64,000 nt of DNA, taken from NCBI GenBank assembly GCA_029262695.1, contig JAJCYV010000022.1, forward strand, positions 175,787-239,786, given 5' to 3'. Both the position numbers and the translations under genes were made by a program. The notes below the pieces were generated by a model. It did not search any database. It was given only the letters and a program-made list of their open reading frames with translations, and was not told the origin of the DNA. This stretch comes from Chloroflexota bacterium. GTDB lineage: Bacteria; Chloroflexota; Dehalococcoidia; SM23-28-2; RBG-16-64-32. Of the stretch, positions 33,910 through 45,277 are shown piece by piece. The number at the start of each line of letters is the position of its first letter. Position 1 is the first letter of the stretch.

Positions 33910-34968
33910 ATGGCCGGGAAGCTGAGCACGGCGGTACAGGTCGGGTTCGGGCGCGAGAACTGGGAGCGCGCGCTCGACTTCATCGTCGAGGCCGAGAAGC
34001 TGGGCGTCGGATACGCCTGGTCGGCGGAGGCCTGGGGCTCCGACGGCATCTCGCCGCTGGCTTACGTCGCCGCCCGCACGTCGAAGATCAAGCTCGGCAC
34101 GGGCATCCTGCAGGCGGGCACGCGCACGCCGGCGCTCATCGGCATGACGGCGGCGACGATGGCCGCGCTTACGGGCGGCCGCTTCATCCTCGGCCTCGGC
34201 ACCAGCGGCCCGCAGGTGATCGAAGGCTTCCACGGCATCCCCTTCAAGCAGCCGGTCACCCGCATGCGCGAGATCATCGAGATCGCGCGCATCGTCCAGT
34301 CGGGCGAGAAGGTCTCGTACAGCGGCAAGGTGTACGAGCTGCCGCTGCCGGGCGGCGAGGGCAAGGCGATCCGCTCGATGATGGGCCAGACGGAGCCCGT
34401 CCCCGTCTACCTCGCGACGCTGAGCCCGAAGAGCCTCGAGATGACCGGTGAGATCGCCGACGGCTGGCTCGGCACGTCGTTCATGCCGGAGCACGCCGAC
34501 GCCTTCTTCGACCACATGCGCAAGGGCGCCGACAAAGCCGGCCGGACGCTCGGCGACATTGATCTGCAGGCGGGCGGCGTGGTGGCGTTCTCGGACGACG
34601 TCGAGTCGCTCTACCCGCCGCGAAAGCCCGGCCTCGCCTTCACCCTCGGCGCGATGGGCTCGCGCAAGCACAACTTCTACAACCGGGCGTTCCAGCGCGG
34701 GGGCTACGAAGACGTGGCGCAGGAGGCGCAGAGGCGCTGGCTCGACGGCGACCGCCAGGGCGCAGCGGAACTCGTGCCCGACGAGATGGTGGCGCAGACG
34801 AACCTCCTGGGCACCGACAATATGGTGAAGGACCGCATCCGCGCCTACCGCGACTGCGGAATCACGACGTTACGCATCGACCCGGAAGGCGCGGGCATGG
34901 ACGGCAAGCTGGAAACGCTGGGCCGCTTCATGCGCCTGCTCGACGAGGTGAACGCGGAGGCGGCTTAA
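33910..34968 (+). CDS. LLM class (F420-type) oxidoreductase
   Basis: A 352-residue TIM-barrel enzyme of the luciferase-like monooxygenase superfamily. Motifs: FIVEAEKLGVGYAWSAEAWGSD, LGTGILQAGTRTPALIGMTAATMAALTGGRFILGLGTSGP, and GEIADGWLGTSF. The pattern is nearest to F420-dependent dehydrogenases and reductases, but FMN use cannot be excluded by eye. It is a single gene, divergent in origin from the M28 gene with the repeat-bounded segment between them. A purine-rich ribosome site (AGAGAGGGG) precedes ATG 33910. Confidence 0.9.
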   Translation: MAGKLSTAVQVGFGRENWERALDFIVEAEKLGVGYAWSAEAWGSDGISPLAYVAARTSKIKLGTGILQAGTRTPALIGMTAATMAALTGGRFILGLGTSGPQVIEGFHGIPFKQPVTRMREIIEIARIVQSGEKVSYSGKVYELPLPGGEGKAIRSMMGQTEPVPVYLATLSPKSLEMTGEIADGWLGTSFMPEHADAFFDHMRKGADKAGRTLGDIDLQAGGVVAFSDDVESLYPPRKPGLAFTLGAMGSRKHNFYNRAFQRGGYEDVAQEAQRRWLDGDRQGAAELVPDEMVAQTNLLGTDNMVKDRIRAYRDCGITTLRIDPEGAGMDGKLETLGRFMRLLDEVNAEAA

Positions 34969-34980
34969 CTTAGCGCACGC

Positions 34981-35009
34981 TTGACAGAGCGCGGCCGCTC
35001 CGCCATAAG
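34981..35009 (+). promoter_or_regulatory. Promoter of the first aldehyde dehydrogenase gene
   Basis: TTGACA (34981-34986), a 17-bp spacer and CATAAG (35004-35009). The spacer begins with the inverted repeat GAGCG-CGGC-CGCTC (34987-35000), an operator-like element placed as in the imuB and ppdK promoters. Confidence 0.55.
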
Positions 35010-35039
35010 TAGTCCCGTACGCGTGAGCGAGGCATCCCT

Positions 35040-36503
35040 ATGACACAAACGACGCAGGACAAGACCGCCCTTCGCGGGCCGACGAAGTTCCTGATCAACG
35101 GCGAGTGGGTCGAGCCTGTTTCCGGCAAGTACTACGACGACGTCAACCCGAGTACCGGCGACACGCTCACTCAGGTCGCCGAGGGCGGCGCCGAAGACAT
35201 CGACCGCGCCGTGAAGGCCGCCCGTGCCGCGTTCGAAGGACCGTGGGCGAAGGTCCACCCCGGCGACCGCGGCCGCATGCTGGTCAAGCTGGCAGAGCTG
35301 GTACGCGCCAACGCCCAGGAGCTGGCAGAGATCGACGCGCTCGACGCCGGCAAGCCCGTCACCAACAGCCTGCGCGTCGACATCCCGGCCGCGATCGACT
35401 GCTTCGAGTACTACGCCGGCTGGGCGGACAAGCTCCACGGCGAGACAGTTCCCGTGCGCGCGCCCGCGTTCACGTACCTCGTGCGGCAGCCGGTCGGCGT
35501 CGTCGGGCAGATCATCCCCTGGAACTTCCCCGTGATGATGGCGGCCTGGAAGCTGGCGCCGGCGCTCGCCTGCGGCAACACGGTCGTGCTCAAGCCGGCG
35601 GAGCAATCGCCGCTGTCGGCGCTCAAGCTGGGCGAGCTGTGCCTCGAGGCCGGTTTCCCACCGGGCGTCGTCAACATCGTCACCGGCTTCGGCGAGACAG
35701 GCGCCGCGCTCGTCGAACACGAGGACGTGGACAAGATCGCCTTCACCGGCAGCCCGGAGGTCGGCCGCATCATCGTGCACGCGTCCGCCGCCACCCTGAA
35801 GAAGGTCTCGCTCGAACTCGGCGGCAAGTCGCCGAACGTCATCCTCGCCGACGCCGACCTCGAAGCGGCGGTCCGCGGCGCCAGCGGCGGCGTCTTCTTC
35901 AACCAGGGCGAAGTCTGCAGCGCCGGCTCGCGCATCCTCGTCGAGCAGAGCATCTACGACGCCTTCCTGGACGGCCTCACGAAGCGCGCCGGCTCGATCA
36001 AGGTCGGCGACCCGCTCGACCCGGAGACGTACATGGGCCCGCTCGTCAACGACGAGCAGTTCGAGCGCGTGATGGGCTACATCGGCGTCGGGGTGGACGA
36101 GGGCGCAAAGCTGGTCACGGGCGGCGGCCGCATCGGCGACCGCGGCTTCTTCGTGGAGCCGACCGTCTTCGCCGGCGTCGACAACCGCATGCGCATCGCC
36201 CGGGAAGAGATCTTCGGCCCGGTGGCGTCCGTAATCCCGGTCAAGGACGTCGACGACGCCGTCCGCATCGCCAACGACTCCAGCTACGGCCTGGCGGCGG
36301 CGGTCTGGACGCGCGACGTAGCGCGGGCGCACGACGTGGCAGCACGGCTCAAAGCGGGCACGGTCTGGGTCAACACCTACGGCGCGACCGATACGCGCTC
36401 GCCGTGGGGCGGCTTCAAGGACAGCGGCTTCGGCCGTGAACTGGGCCGCCAGGCGCTCGACCTTTACACTGAATACAAGGCAGTTTGGATCAACCTCAAG
36501 TAG
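35040..36503 (+). CDS. Aldehyde dehydrogenase (NAD-dependent, betaine-aldehyde type), first of three
   Basis: A 487-residue ALDH of normal length: NAD-binding [29 protein letters not shown] and FTGSPEVGR, general-base Glu in LELGGKSPN, and nucleophile Cys293 in [11 protein letters not shown]. It oxidises an aldehyde to the acid. It is followed 25 bp downstream by a second ALDH, so the two form an operon. They differ clearly in sequence, so this is not a recent duplication. Confidence 0.94.
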   Translation: MTQTTQDKTALRGPTKFLINGEWVEPVSGKYYDDVNPSTGDTLTQVAEGGAEDIDRAVKAARAAFEGPWAKVHPGDRGRMLVKLAELVRANAQELAEIDALDAGKPVTNSLRVDIPAAIDCFEYYAGWADKLHGETVPVRAPAFTYLVRQPVGVVGQIIPWNFPVMMAAWKLAPALACGNTVVLKPAEQSPLSALKLGELCLEAGFPPGVVNIVTGFGETGAALVEHEDVDKIAFTGSPEVGRIIVHASAATLKKVSLELGGKSPNVILADADLEAAVRGASGGVFFNQGEVCSAGSRILVEQSIYDAFLDGLTKRAGSIKVGDPLDPETYMGPLVNDEQFERVMGYIGVGVDEGAKLVTGGGRIGDRGFFVEPTVFAGVDNRMRIAREEIFGPVASVIPVKDVDDAVRIANDSSYGLAAAVWTRDVARAHDVAARLKAGTVWVNTYGATDTRSPWGGFKDSGFGRELGRQALDLYTEYKAVWINLK

Positions 36504-36528
36504 TGGGACAGCCCAGAAGGAGACAAGC

Positions 36529-37965
<1,437 letters not shown>

Positions 37966-37987
37966 CACACAGCCCGGCGAACGTAGG

Positions 37988-38160
37988 GACAGACCTTCAG
38001 GTCTGTCAGAGAGGCGCTCCGCGGTTGCGGAGCGCCTCTTCGCGTTCAGGCAGCCGCGCCGAGATGTAGCGGAAGCCTTCAGGCTTCCAGGCGGGGTAGA
38101 GCGGGGCCATCGGTGGATGACCGACACGCCGCATGGAGGGCTGAAGCCCTCCGCTACATC
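37988..38160. repeat. Intergenic palindromic element (MITE-like) between two aldehyde dehydrogenase genes
   Basis: Three inverted structures fill most of the 294-bp gap. GACAGACC-TTCA-GGTCTGTC (37988-38007) is a perfect hairpin. GAGGCGCTCCGC-GGTT-GCGGAGCGCCTC (38011-38038) is a 12-bp perfect hairpin that can end the ALDH operon. Two imperfect 27-bp arms in inverted orientation (38063-38089 and 38134-38160), each starting from the outside with GATGTAGCGGA, enclose 44 bp. This looks like a small non-coding dispersed repeat. Confidence 0.6.
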
Positions 38161-38259
38161 ATCTCTGGTTTGTGATCCAGGCTACGCAGCGGGAGTTGCA
38201 CGGTGGGCGTATAATCTGACGCGCGCAGCCTTTGCCCGCGCGAAAGGAGATAGCCCCAC

Positions 38260-39762
38260 ATGACTACAGAAGCCGCCCCGTCCCCAGGCGCCATATCCGG
38301 GAAAGAGTACCAGCTCCTGATCAACGGCGAGCACGTGCCAGCCAGCTCCGGCGAGACGCTGGAGCGACGCTACCCCGCCAACACAGACGTCGTCGTCGCC
38401 ACGTTCCCGTCAGCCACGACGGAGGACACCGACAAGGCGATCGCCGCCGCCCGTGCCGCCTTCGACGGCGGCTCGTGGGCCAAAGTGCCCGCTCGCCAGC
38501 GCGCCGACGTCCTGCGCAAGGCTGCGCAGATCATCCGCGACGAGCTGCAGGACCTTTCCAGGCTGCTCGCTTCGGAGGTCGGCAAGCCCGTCAGCGAAGC
38601 CGGCATGGAAGTCGCGCTCACCGCGGACGTGTTCGAGTACTACGCCGGCCTGGCGATGAACGTAAAGGGCCAGGCGATCTCCAACATCGTCGACGACGCG
38701 CTCGGCCTCATCCTCAAGGAGCCAGTCGGCGTCGTCGGCATCATCACGCCGTGGAACTTCCCGATGCTGCTGGCGACGTGGAAGATCGCGCCGGCGCTGG
38801 CCACCGGCTGCACCGTCGTGATCAAGCCGGCAACGTACACGCCGTGCACCACGTTCGAACTCGGTCGCATCATCACAGAGGCCGGCGCGCCGAAGGGCGT
38901 GTTCAACGTCGTCACAGGCTCCGGTAGGGTGGTCGGCGACCGGCTCGCCGCGTCGATGGACGTCGACAAGATCGCCTTCACCGGCTCGACAGAGGTCGGC
39001 CAGAGCGTGATGCGCTCGGCCGCCAGCAACGTCAAGAAGATTTCGCTCGAACTGGGCGGCAAATCCCCAAACATCGTCTTCGCCGACGCCAACCTGCAGA
39101 GCGCCGTCATCGGTTCGCTGTTCGGGATCTACCTCAACGCCGGGCAAGTCTGCCAGGCGGGCTCCCGCTTGCTGGTGGAGGAGAGCGTACACGAGCAGTT
39201 CCTGAACATGTTCAACAACTTCGTCGGCGGTATGACGGTCGGCGACCCGATGGACCCGGCGACGCGCATGGGCCCCGTCGTTTCCGACGACCAGCTGAAC
39301 ACGGTTGAGACGTACGTCAAGGCCGGCCAGGACGAGAAGGCGTCGCTCATTCGCGGCGGCAACCGCGTGACCGGCGAGGGCCTGGACAAGGGCTACTTCT
39401 TCGAGCCGACGATCTTCGACAAGGTGGACAACCGGATGAAGATCGCCCAGGAGGAGATCTTTGGCCCGGTGCTGACGATCATCCCCTTCAGCACGCCGGA
39501 AGAGGCGCTCAAGATCGCCAACGAGTCGATGTACGGCCTCGCCGCCGCGGTCTGGACACAGGACATCGACAAGGCGCTGAAGTTCGCCAAGAACATCAAG
39601 GCCGGCACCGTGTGGGTCAACTCCTACCACACCGCCGGCGCGCTCGGCGTTCCAGTCATGCCGTTCGGCGGCTACAAGCAGTCGGGCATCGGCCGTGAGC
39701 TGGGCCTTGAGGGCATGGACATGTTCCTGGAGACGAAGAGCGTAGCGATCAAGCTCAGCTGA
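38260..39762 (+). CDS. Aldehyde dehydrogenase, third of three
   Basis: A 500-residue [53 protein letters not shown], nucleophile Cys298 in [11 protein letters not shown]. Near the C-terminus, [27 protein letters not shown] replaces the usual NTY region. ATG 38260 has AAAGGAG upstream. TATAAT (38210-38215) marks its likely -10. The palindromic element separates it from the ALDH pair, so it is probably transcribed on its own. Confidence 0.94.
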   Translation: MTTEAAPSPGAISGKEYQLLINGEHVPASSGETLERRYPANTDVVVATFPSATTEDTDKAIAAARAAFDGGSWAKVPARQRADVLRKAAQIIRDELQDLSRLLASEVGKPVSEAGMEVALTADVFEYYAGLAMNVKGQAISNIVDDALGLILKEPVGVVGIITPWNFPMLLATWKIAPALATGCTVVIKPATYTPCTTFELGRIITEAGAPKGVFNVVTGSGRVVGDRLAASMDVDKIAFTGSTEVGQSVMRSAASNVKKISLELGGKSPNIVFADANLQSAVIGSLFGIYLNAGQVCQAGSRLLVEESVHEQFLNMFNNFVGGMTVGDPMDPATRMGPVVSDDQLNTVETYVKAGQDEKASLIRGGNRVTGEGLDKGYFFEPTIFDKVDNRMKIAQEEIFGPVLTIIPFSTPEEALKIANESMYGLAAAVWTQDIDKALKFAKNIKAGTVWVNSYHTAGALGVPVMPFGGYKQSGIGRELGLEGMDMFLETKSVAIKLS

Positions 39763-39783
39763 TCTGCGATCGGAAGCGGATGA

Positions 39784-39812
39784 AACGGCTCGCGGCCTGC
39801 CCGCGGGCCGTT
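39784..39812 (+). terminator. Terminator-like hairpin after the third aldehyde dehydrogenase
   Basis: AACGGCTCGCGG and CCGCGGGCCGTT form a 12-bp stem with one mismatch and a 5-nt loop, followed by CTCTTCTG, a short pyrimidine tract. It stands 22 bp after the stop. Confidence 0.6.
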
Positions 39813-39888
39813 CTCTTCTGCCCTGCCCTTGACGGCTGCAGCAGATGTTCGGTACGTTCCCGGAGCAAGCCGCAGAGACGCGAAGGGG

Positions 39889-40611
39889 ATGCTGGTGGAC
39901 AGGCACACGATCGTGACCCGAAGACCGTTTCCGCTCCTGCTTGTCCCGCTCTGCCTCGTCCTGGCCGCGCTGGCCGCCTGTGGTGGCACGGACAACGGCT
40001 CTTCCAGCGATCCGGCGGCCACGTCGCCGGACGAGCTTCCGGTTGCCGAACTCGGCACACGCTGGGCCACGGCCGAGGCGCAGTCGCTCCAGGCGCTCGT
40101 CGCCTCCACCAACTGGCACTTCACCGCCGAGGTCATCGGCCTCGACCATCAGGAAGAGATCGACCTCGTACCGGACGTGCCCGGCGCGACTCCCGCGCCG
40201 CCGCACCCCGACAAGCCGATACCAGCGAACGACGGCCCGCCGCCCCTTCCCGTCTCGTACTGGGAAGTGCGCGTCACCGACGTAATCTCCGGCGACCTCA
40301 GCCCCGGCGACACGATCCTCATCCGCCAGATGGGCGGCGTTCACGAACAATCGACCGGATCTCTGATCCGCGTCCAGTTCGAGGACGACCCGCCGCTGGC
40401 ACCGGGTGAAGAGTACCTGCTCTTCACGCAGGCTTCGTCGAGCAACGTTGTGCAGACTTCTCCCTTCATGCGCATGCAGGTGAACGCGGACGGTTCCTAC
40501 GCCGCCGAAGCGGGGTGGGGCGGCCTGGGCGCGATGGCGGAGATCTCCTCGCTGAGTTCTCCCAGCGCGAAAAGCGCGATCAGGGCCGCGGCCGAAGGAG
40601 CCGGAGAATGA
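39889..40611 (+). CDS. Secreted lipoprotein of unknown function
   Basis: A 240-residue protein with a signal peptide (RRPFPLLLVPLCLVLAALAACGG) whose LAAC lipobox predicts lipid attachment at the cysteine. A Ser/Asp-rich spacer follows. The middle (YWEVRVTDVISGDLSPGDTILIRQMGG) and PPLAPGEEYLLFTQ are common in small bacterial outer-surface proteins without known role. The start could be ATG 39889 or a later GTG (39895, 39913). Its stop overlaps the ATG of the next gene (ATGA), so it is made together with the secreted metalloprotease; a chaperone or inhibitor role is possible but unproven. Confidence 0.82.
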   Translation: MLVDRHTIVTRRPFPLLLVPLCLVLAALAACGGTDNGSSSDPAATSPDELPVAELGTRWATAEAQSLQALVASTNWHFTAEVIGLDHQEEIDLVPDVPGATPAPPHPDKPIPANDGPPPLPVSYWEVRVTDVISGDLSPGDTILIRQMGGVHEQSTGSLIRVQFEDDPPLAPGEEYLLFTQASSSNVVQTSPFMRMQVNADGSYAAEAGWGGLGAMAEISSLSSPSAKSAIRAAAEGAGE

Positions 40612-43592
40612 ACCGCCGATACGCGCTCGCGCTGACCGCGGTCGTGCTGACGGTCACCGGCATCCTTGCTGGCCTCCAGTTGAACTCCGCTCTAGCGAAC
40701 CACAACCCGGCAGAGGAGCCCGAAAAGAGACTCTTCGGCGAACGCTGGTACCACTCGCCTAACGGCACGCCTTACGTGGAACTCTCCACTAGTTCTGTCC
40801 GCAACGGTTGCGACGGCGACCCCGTGGCCTGTGGCGCGAAATGGAACGGCCCGGTTTCCGGCGGCATCATCGACTGGAACCTGCAGGAAACGACCGTCCT
40901 CTTCGACCCGCAGGGCGACCAGAGCCACTTCTACGACGTCAACATCCAGATCCTTGATAGGCTCTGCGACGCTGACCCGTCACTGCAGCCGGCACCGCCG
41001 GACGACTTCTCCTGTACAGATCTCGGAGTGCAGGCCCCTTACGACTCGAACTACGACTACTGCACCGCCGCCTGCACGACGTACTACGCGTGGGTGTTCA
41101 TCAGCGACGATGAGCACACCGGCCCGTTCGGCGTGCCAGACCAACGCCAGGGCACGGCAGCCCACGAGCTGGGCCACGCCCTGAACCTGAAACACGAGAG
41201 TTCGGGCCTGCCCTGCGGCACGGGCCCCGGCGCCATCGACATCCCGCACTCGGTGGAGGCGTACAACTGCATCGACCCGCCCGCCGAACTCATCGCCGGC
41301 AACCCCGGCCAGGACGAGGGCTACGTACACGACTGGGACGTCTGCGGCGTCAACCACGCCTACCCCGACACCACGATCGGCACCGCCGGCTGCGCGCCGA
41401 CGTGCGGCGGCACGAATGGCGGCTTCGAGAACGGGCTCACTGGCTGGACCCAGGGCACCGTGACTGAGAGCATCACGGCTGTCGGCGTCGACAACATCAG
41501 TGCGGGCAACAACGCCTCGCCGCTCGAAGGCTTGAAGATGGCCCGGCTGGGTCAGAAACAGTCGTCATCCGGGCCGAACCAGCCCGAGGGCCCAAACCAG
41601 CTGTTCCAGATCTTCACGGTGAACAACCCTCAGTTGCGCTGCGCCTACGAGCTGTTCACGTACGACTACTTCGGCTTCGACGAGATCACCGTGGAGCTGA
41701 CCCGCGTCGACACGGGCGCCGTAATCTACTCAACGCGCACGGGCGCGTGGGGCCCCAGTGGCAACACCGACCTGAAGCGGACCGGCTGGAGGATCGTCAA
41801 CGTAGACATGCGCAACCATCTGGGCCGGCAGGTGAAGCTCCAGTTCAGCGCCGCCGGCACCAGCGACAGCCTCTACGCCACCTGGGGCTACGTCGATTCG
41901 GCCGAGATGCAGAAGCCCCTGGACGTCGTCGATACGCCGGCGACTACCGTCGGCGGCGAACCGCCGATGATCGACCCTAACACCGGTCAGATCGTCGTGC
42001 CGGTGTCGCCCGGCGACGACACGGTTCAGATCTCGACTCCGGTCACGTGTCCGGGCGGGGCGTCGCCAACGTCCGTGAGCGCGACCCTCAGCGAGGCGCC
42101 GGAGAGCCCTGTTGCCGCCCCCACTATCACGATCTCCCTCACCAAGGGCGCCGGCGATATCTGGTCGGGCACCTTCAACCTGCCACCGGGCCAGCCGGAC
42201 GCCACCGTCTGGGACCTCAACTACATCGTCAACTGCCCGGACAGCCCGGTCCCGATCGCCGTGCCCGTCGGCAAGGTGATCCTCATCGACCCCAGCGGCT
42301 TCATCACCGACGCCGTCACCAGTCTGCCGATCCCGGGCGCGACCGTCTGGCTGCAGATCTTCAAGGACGGCACGTGGCAGAACTCCAACCCGTTCTTCCT
42401 GATCGACGGCCAGCCGACGATCTCCCCTCAGATCAACCCGCAGACAACCGACAGCAAAGGCCACTACGGCTGGGACGTCGCCGCCGGCAAGTACCGCGTC
42501 GTCGTCACAGCCGACGGCTACATCGGCCAGACCAGCTACGAGGTCAACATCCCACCACCGGTCTTCGACCTCAACCTGGCGCTACAGCCGATCGGCAGCG
42601 GCGGCACGCCAACTCCGACTCCGGTCCCAACGACGCCACCGCCGAGCGGCGTGACCTGGGGCGACGTCAACTGCTCCGGCGGCGGCCCGAACCCGGTCGA
42701 CTCGCTCTTGATCCTGCGCGACGACGCCGGCATCTCTTCCCTGACGGTGCAGGGCGTCTGCCCGCTGCTCGGCACGCAACTGCCGGTCAACGGCGCCCTG
42801 CGATTCTGGGGCGACCTGGACTGCTCCGGTAGTCCACCAGACCCGGTCGACGCGCTCAAGACGCTGCGCCACGACGCCGGCCTGAGCGTGCCGAAAGCAG
42901 ACCCGACCTGCCCCAACGCCGGCTCGCCCGTGAACCTGGGTTCGGCCCCCACGCCGACGCCGGTGGCCACGCCAACCCCAACAGCGGCTCCGACGAACAC
43001 GCCGACGCCATCGCCAACGGCGTCACCCAGCCCGTCACCGACGGCAGTCCCGACGGCGTCGCCCAGCCCGTCACCGACGCCGGCGCCCACCGTGCCTCCT
43101 AGTCCGACGACGAGCTGTCCCGGCAGCGGCGCTGGCTTCCCGTTCACCATTCCAGACCTCGACGAACCCGGTGGCCCGGCCGGCATCACGCTCTCCCTTC
43201 TCGGCCAGACCGGCGGCACGATCACCGACCTCGACATCTGCGTCAACGTCGACCACACGTGGGTGGGCGACCTCTTCGTCGAGGTCGAGCACGTCGACAC
43301 GGGAACGACGGTCACGCTGATCGATCAGCCTGGACTACCCGGCGTCGCCTTCGGCTGCTCCGGAGAAAACATCCGTGCCCTGATGGCAGACGAGGCCGCC
43401 ACACCGATCGAAGGCGAATGCGCTGGGTCAACGCCGACGATCAACGGCGCGTTCCGGCCGAACCAGCCGCTGAGCGCCTTCGACGGCGAGCAGAGAGCCG
43501 GTGACTGGGAAGTCCGGTTCTTCGACGTGGAGGGCGATCTCCACGAAGTCGGCTCCGTAGTAGGCGCCTCGTTCTTCTTCACGAATCAGTAG
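40608..43592 (+). CDS. Secreted metalloprotease with dockerin-like repeats and P domain
   Basis: A 994-residue exported protein. Signal peptide at 1-29. A zinc protease domain contains HELGHALNLKH (His186, Glu187, His190, His196), the metzincin HExxHxxxxxH motif. Then come a jelly-roll-like region (about 265-440), a carboxypeptidase-regulatory-like beta domain (about 560-670), two dockerin-like calcium-loop repeats (about 681-775: WGDVNCSGGGPNPVDSLLIL and WGDLDCSGSPPDPVDALKTL), a Pro/Thr/Ser linker, and a C-terminal proprotein-convertase P domain (ITDLDICVNVDHTWVGDLFVEV, DWEVRFFDVEGD). It likely acts on the cell surface or outside. The dockerin-like part could dock to cohesin modules such as that of the kinase at 16877-19882. 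Confidence 0.88.
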   Translation: MNRRYALALTAVVLTVTGILAGLQLNSALANHNPAEEPEKRLFGERWYHSPNGTPYVELSTSSVRNGCDGDPVACGAKWNGPVSGGIIDWNLQETTVLFDPQGDQSHFYDVNIQILDRLCDADPSLQPAPPDDFSCTDLGVQAPYDSNYDYCTAACTTYYAWVFISDDEHTGPFGVPDQRQGTAAHELGHALNLKHESSGLPCGTGPGAIDIPHSVEAYNCIDPPAELIAGNPGQDEGYVHDWDVCGVNHAYPDTTIGTAGCAPTCGGTNGGFENGLTGWTQGTVTESITAVGVDNISAGNNASPLEGLKMARLGQKQSSSGPNQPEGPNQLFQIFTVNNPQLRCAYELFTYDYFGFDEITVELTRVDTGAVIYSTRTGAWGPSGNTDLKRTGWRIVNVDMRNHLGRQVKLQFSAAGTSDSLYATWGYVDSAEMQKPLDVVDTPATTVGGEPPMIDPNTGQIVVPVSPGDDTVQISTPVTCPGGASPTSVSATLSEAPESPVAAPTITISLTKGAGDIWSGTFNLPPGQPDATVWDLNYIVNCPDSPVPIAVPVGKVILIDPSGFITDAVTSLPIPGATVWLQIFKDGTWQNSNPFFLIDGQPTISPQINPQTTDSKGHYGWDVAAGKYRVVVTADGYIGQTSYEVNIPPPVFDLNLALQPIGSGGTPTPTPVPTTPPPSGVTWGDVNCSGGGPNPVDSLLILRDDAGISSLTVQGVCPLLGTQLPVNGALRFWGDLDCSGSPPDPVDALKTLRHDAGLSVPKADPTCPNAGSPVNLGSAPTPTPVATPTPTAAPTNTPTPSPTASPSPSPTAVPTASPSPSPTPAPTVPPSPTTSCPGSGAGFPFTIPDLDEPGGPAGITLSLLGQTGGTITDLDICVNVDHTWVGDLFVEVEHVDTGTTVTLIDQPGLPGVAFGCSGENIRALMADEAATPIEGECAGSTPTINGAFRPNQPLSAFDGEQRAGDWEVRFFDVEGDLHEVGSVVGASFFFTNQ

Positions 43593-43687
43593 CGCCTGTC
43601 TCGCAGGCAAGTACCACATCACCGGCTACGGATAGGCACTCCACTCCTGATCGACGCGACGCACCGGGGCCTCTGACAAAAGAAAGG

Positions 43688-43713
43688 GGCCCCGGACTAC
43701 TGGTTCCGGGGCC
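43688..43713 (-). terminator. Intrinsic terminator oriented on the minus strand
   Basis: GGCCCCGGA and TCCGGGGCC form a 9-bp perfect stem with an 8-nt loop. On the minus strand it is followed by CCTTTCTTTTG, a U-rich tract. On the + strand the tail lacks T residues, though it may still stop the protease mRNA. A further CCGGGGCC at 43667-43674 could compete for pairing. No minus-strand gene is evident immediately upstream of it. Confidence 0.55.
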
Positions 43714-43878
43714 ACCTTGGGGAGGGGGTGGGGCATTACTGCCGCCGTATCTACGCCTGATCCTACGGGTCGGCCCCGCTCGCCGATATGACATCCGTCA
43801 CACAAGCACCCCACCTTTCCACTACAGGCGGCCCGCTATATCATTTGCCTCGCCAACCGCTTCTGGAAGGAGACCCCC

Positions 43879-45267
43879 ATGCCGGACGATACCCGTACTG
43901 AGAGCGACTCCATGGGCCCGATGCAGGTGCCCGCCTCCGCCTACTACGGCGCCTCCACCCAGCGCGCCGTGCTCAACTTCCCGATCAGCAGCCGCCGCTT
44001 CACCCGGCCGTTCATCCGGATCCTCGGCTTAACGAAGCTGGCCGCGGCGCGCGTCAACACGGGCCTCGGCCTCCTCGACGAGAAGCTCGCCGGCGCCATC
44101 GAGGAGGCGGCGCGAGAAGTGGCCGACGGCAAGCTCGACGAGCACTTCGTCGTCGACATCTTCCAGACCGGCTCCGGCACCTCCACCAATATGAACGCCA
44201 ACGAGGTGATCGCCCACCGCGCCACGGAAATCCTCGGCGGCGAGCCCGGATCGAAGCTCGTCCACCCGAACGATCACGTGAACAAGGGCCAGTCCTCGAA
44301 CGACGTCATCCCCACGGCCGTGCACGTATCGGCGCTGGTCGAGATCGAGCACGAGCTGGTGCCGGCGCTGGAGCACCTGCAGGCTGCGCTGGATGCGAAG
44401 TCGCGCGAGTTCTGGGGCGTGATCAAGACCGGGCGCACGCACCTCCAGGACGCCACTCCCGTCCGCCTTGGCCAGGAGTTCCTGGGCTACGCCGGCCAGG
44501 TTGAACGCGGCGTACGGCGCGCGCGCCACGCCGCTGAGGAGCTATCTGAGGTGGCGCTCGGCGGCACCGCCGTCGGCACGGGCGTGAACACGCACCCGGA
44601 GTTCGCCGCGCGCGCCTGCGCCGTGCTCTCGGAGGAGCTTGGCCTGACGGTGCGCGAGACGGATAACCACTTCCAGGCGCAGAACACTCTGGACGGCGTA
44701 CTGGAGGCCAGCGGCGCGCTGCGCACCGTGGCCGTCAGCCTGCAGAAGATCGCCAACGACATCCGCTGGCTCGGCTCCGGGCCGCGCGCCGGCCTCGGAG
44801 AGCTGACGCTGCCGGAGGTGCAGCCCGGAAGCTCGATCATGCCGGGCAAGGTGAACCCCGTGATCGCCGAATCGCTGCTGCAGGCGGTGGCGCAGGTGAT
44901 CGGCAACGACGGGGCGATCCTCATCGCAGCCCAGGGCGGCCACTTCGAGCTGAACATGATGCTACCGGTCGCCAGTCACAGCCTCCTCGACTCGATCGAG
45001 CTGCTGGCGGCCTCGGCCCGCAACTTCGCCGACCAGTGCGTCAGCGGCCTTGCGGCGACCGAGCACGGCCCGGCGACGGTGGAGCGCGGCCTCATGCTGG
45101 GTACGGCGCTAGCGCCCGCCGTCGGCTACGACGCAGCCGCCGCGATCGCCAAGGAGGCGTCGAAGACAGGCCGCACGATCCGCGAAGTCGCCCGCGAACG
45201 CAGCGAGCTGTCGGAGGAGGAGCTGGAGGCTCTGCTCGATCCGGAGAAGATGACCGAGCCGGGATAA
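43879..45267 (+). CDS. fumC: Class II fumarate hydratase
   Basis: A 462-residue fumarase of standard length: STQRAVLNFPIS, TGSGTSTNMNANEVIAHRA, KGQSSNDVIPTA, KTGRTHLQDATPVRL and the family signature GSSIMPGKVNPV. It interconverts fumarate and malate in the citric acid cycle. Aspartase and argininosuccinate lyase share the fold, but the TGSGTSTNMN and GRTHLQDATPVRLGQEF motifs fit FumC. ATG 43879 follows GGAAGGAGA. It is a single gene converging with the DUF5317 gene. Confidence 0.95.
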   Translation: MPDDTRTESDSMGPMQVPASAYYGASTQRAVLNFPISSRRFTRPFIRILGLTKLAAARVNTGLGLLDEKLAGAIEEAAREVADGKLDEHFVVDIFQTGSGTSTNMNANEVIAHRATEILGGEPGSKLVHPNDHVNKGQSSNDVIPTAVHVSALVEIEHELVPALEHLQAALDAKSREFWGVIKTGRTHLQDATPVRLGQEFLGYAGQVERGVRRARHAAEELSEVALGGTAVGTGVNTHPEFAARACAVLSEELGLTVRETDNHFQAQNTLDGVLEASGALRTVAVSLQKIANDIRWLGSGPRAGLGELTLPEVQPGSSIMPGKVNPVIAESLLQAVAQVIGNDGAILIAAQGGHFELNMMLPVASHSLLDSIELLAASARNFADQCVSGLAATEHGPATVERGLMLGTALAPAVGYDAAAAIAKEASKTGRTIREVARERSELSEEELEALLDPEKMTEPG

Positions 45268-45277
45268 GCGCGCCCCG

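Noticed and set aside
43579-43814. Minus-strand ORFs of 60-71 codons after the metalloprotease
   Set aside because: They run through a terminator hairpin and lack start signals and recognisable sequence.
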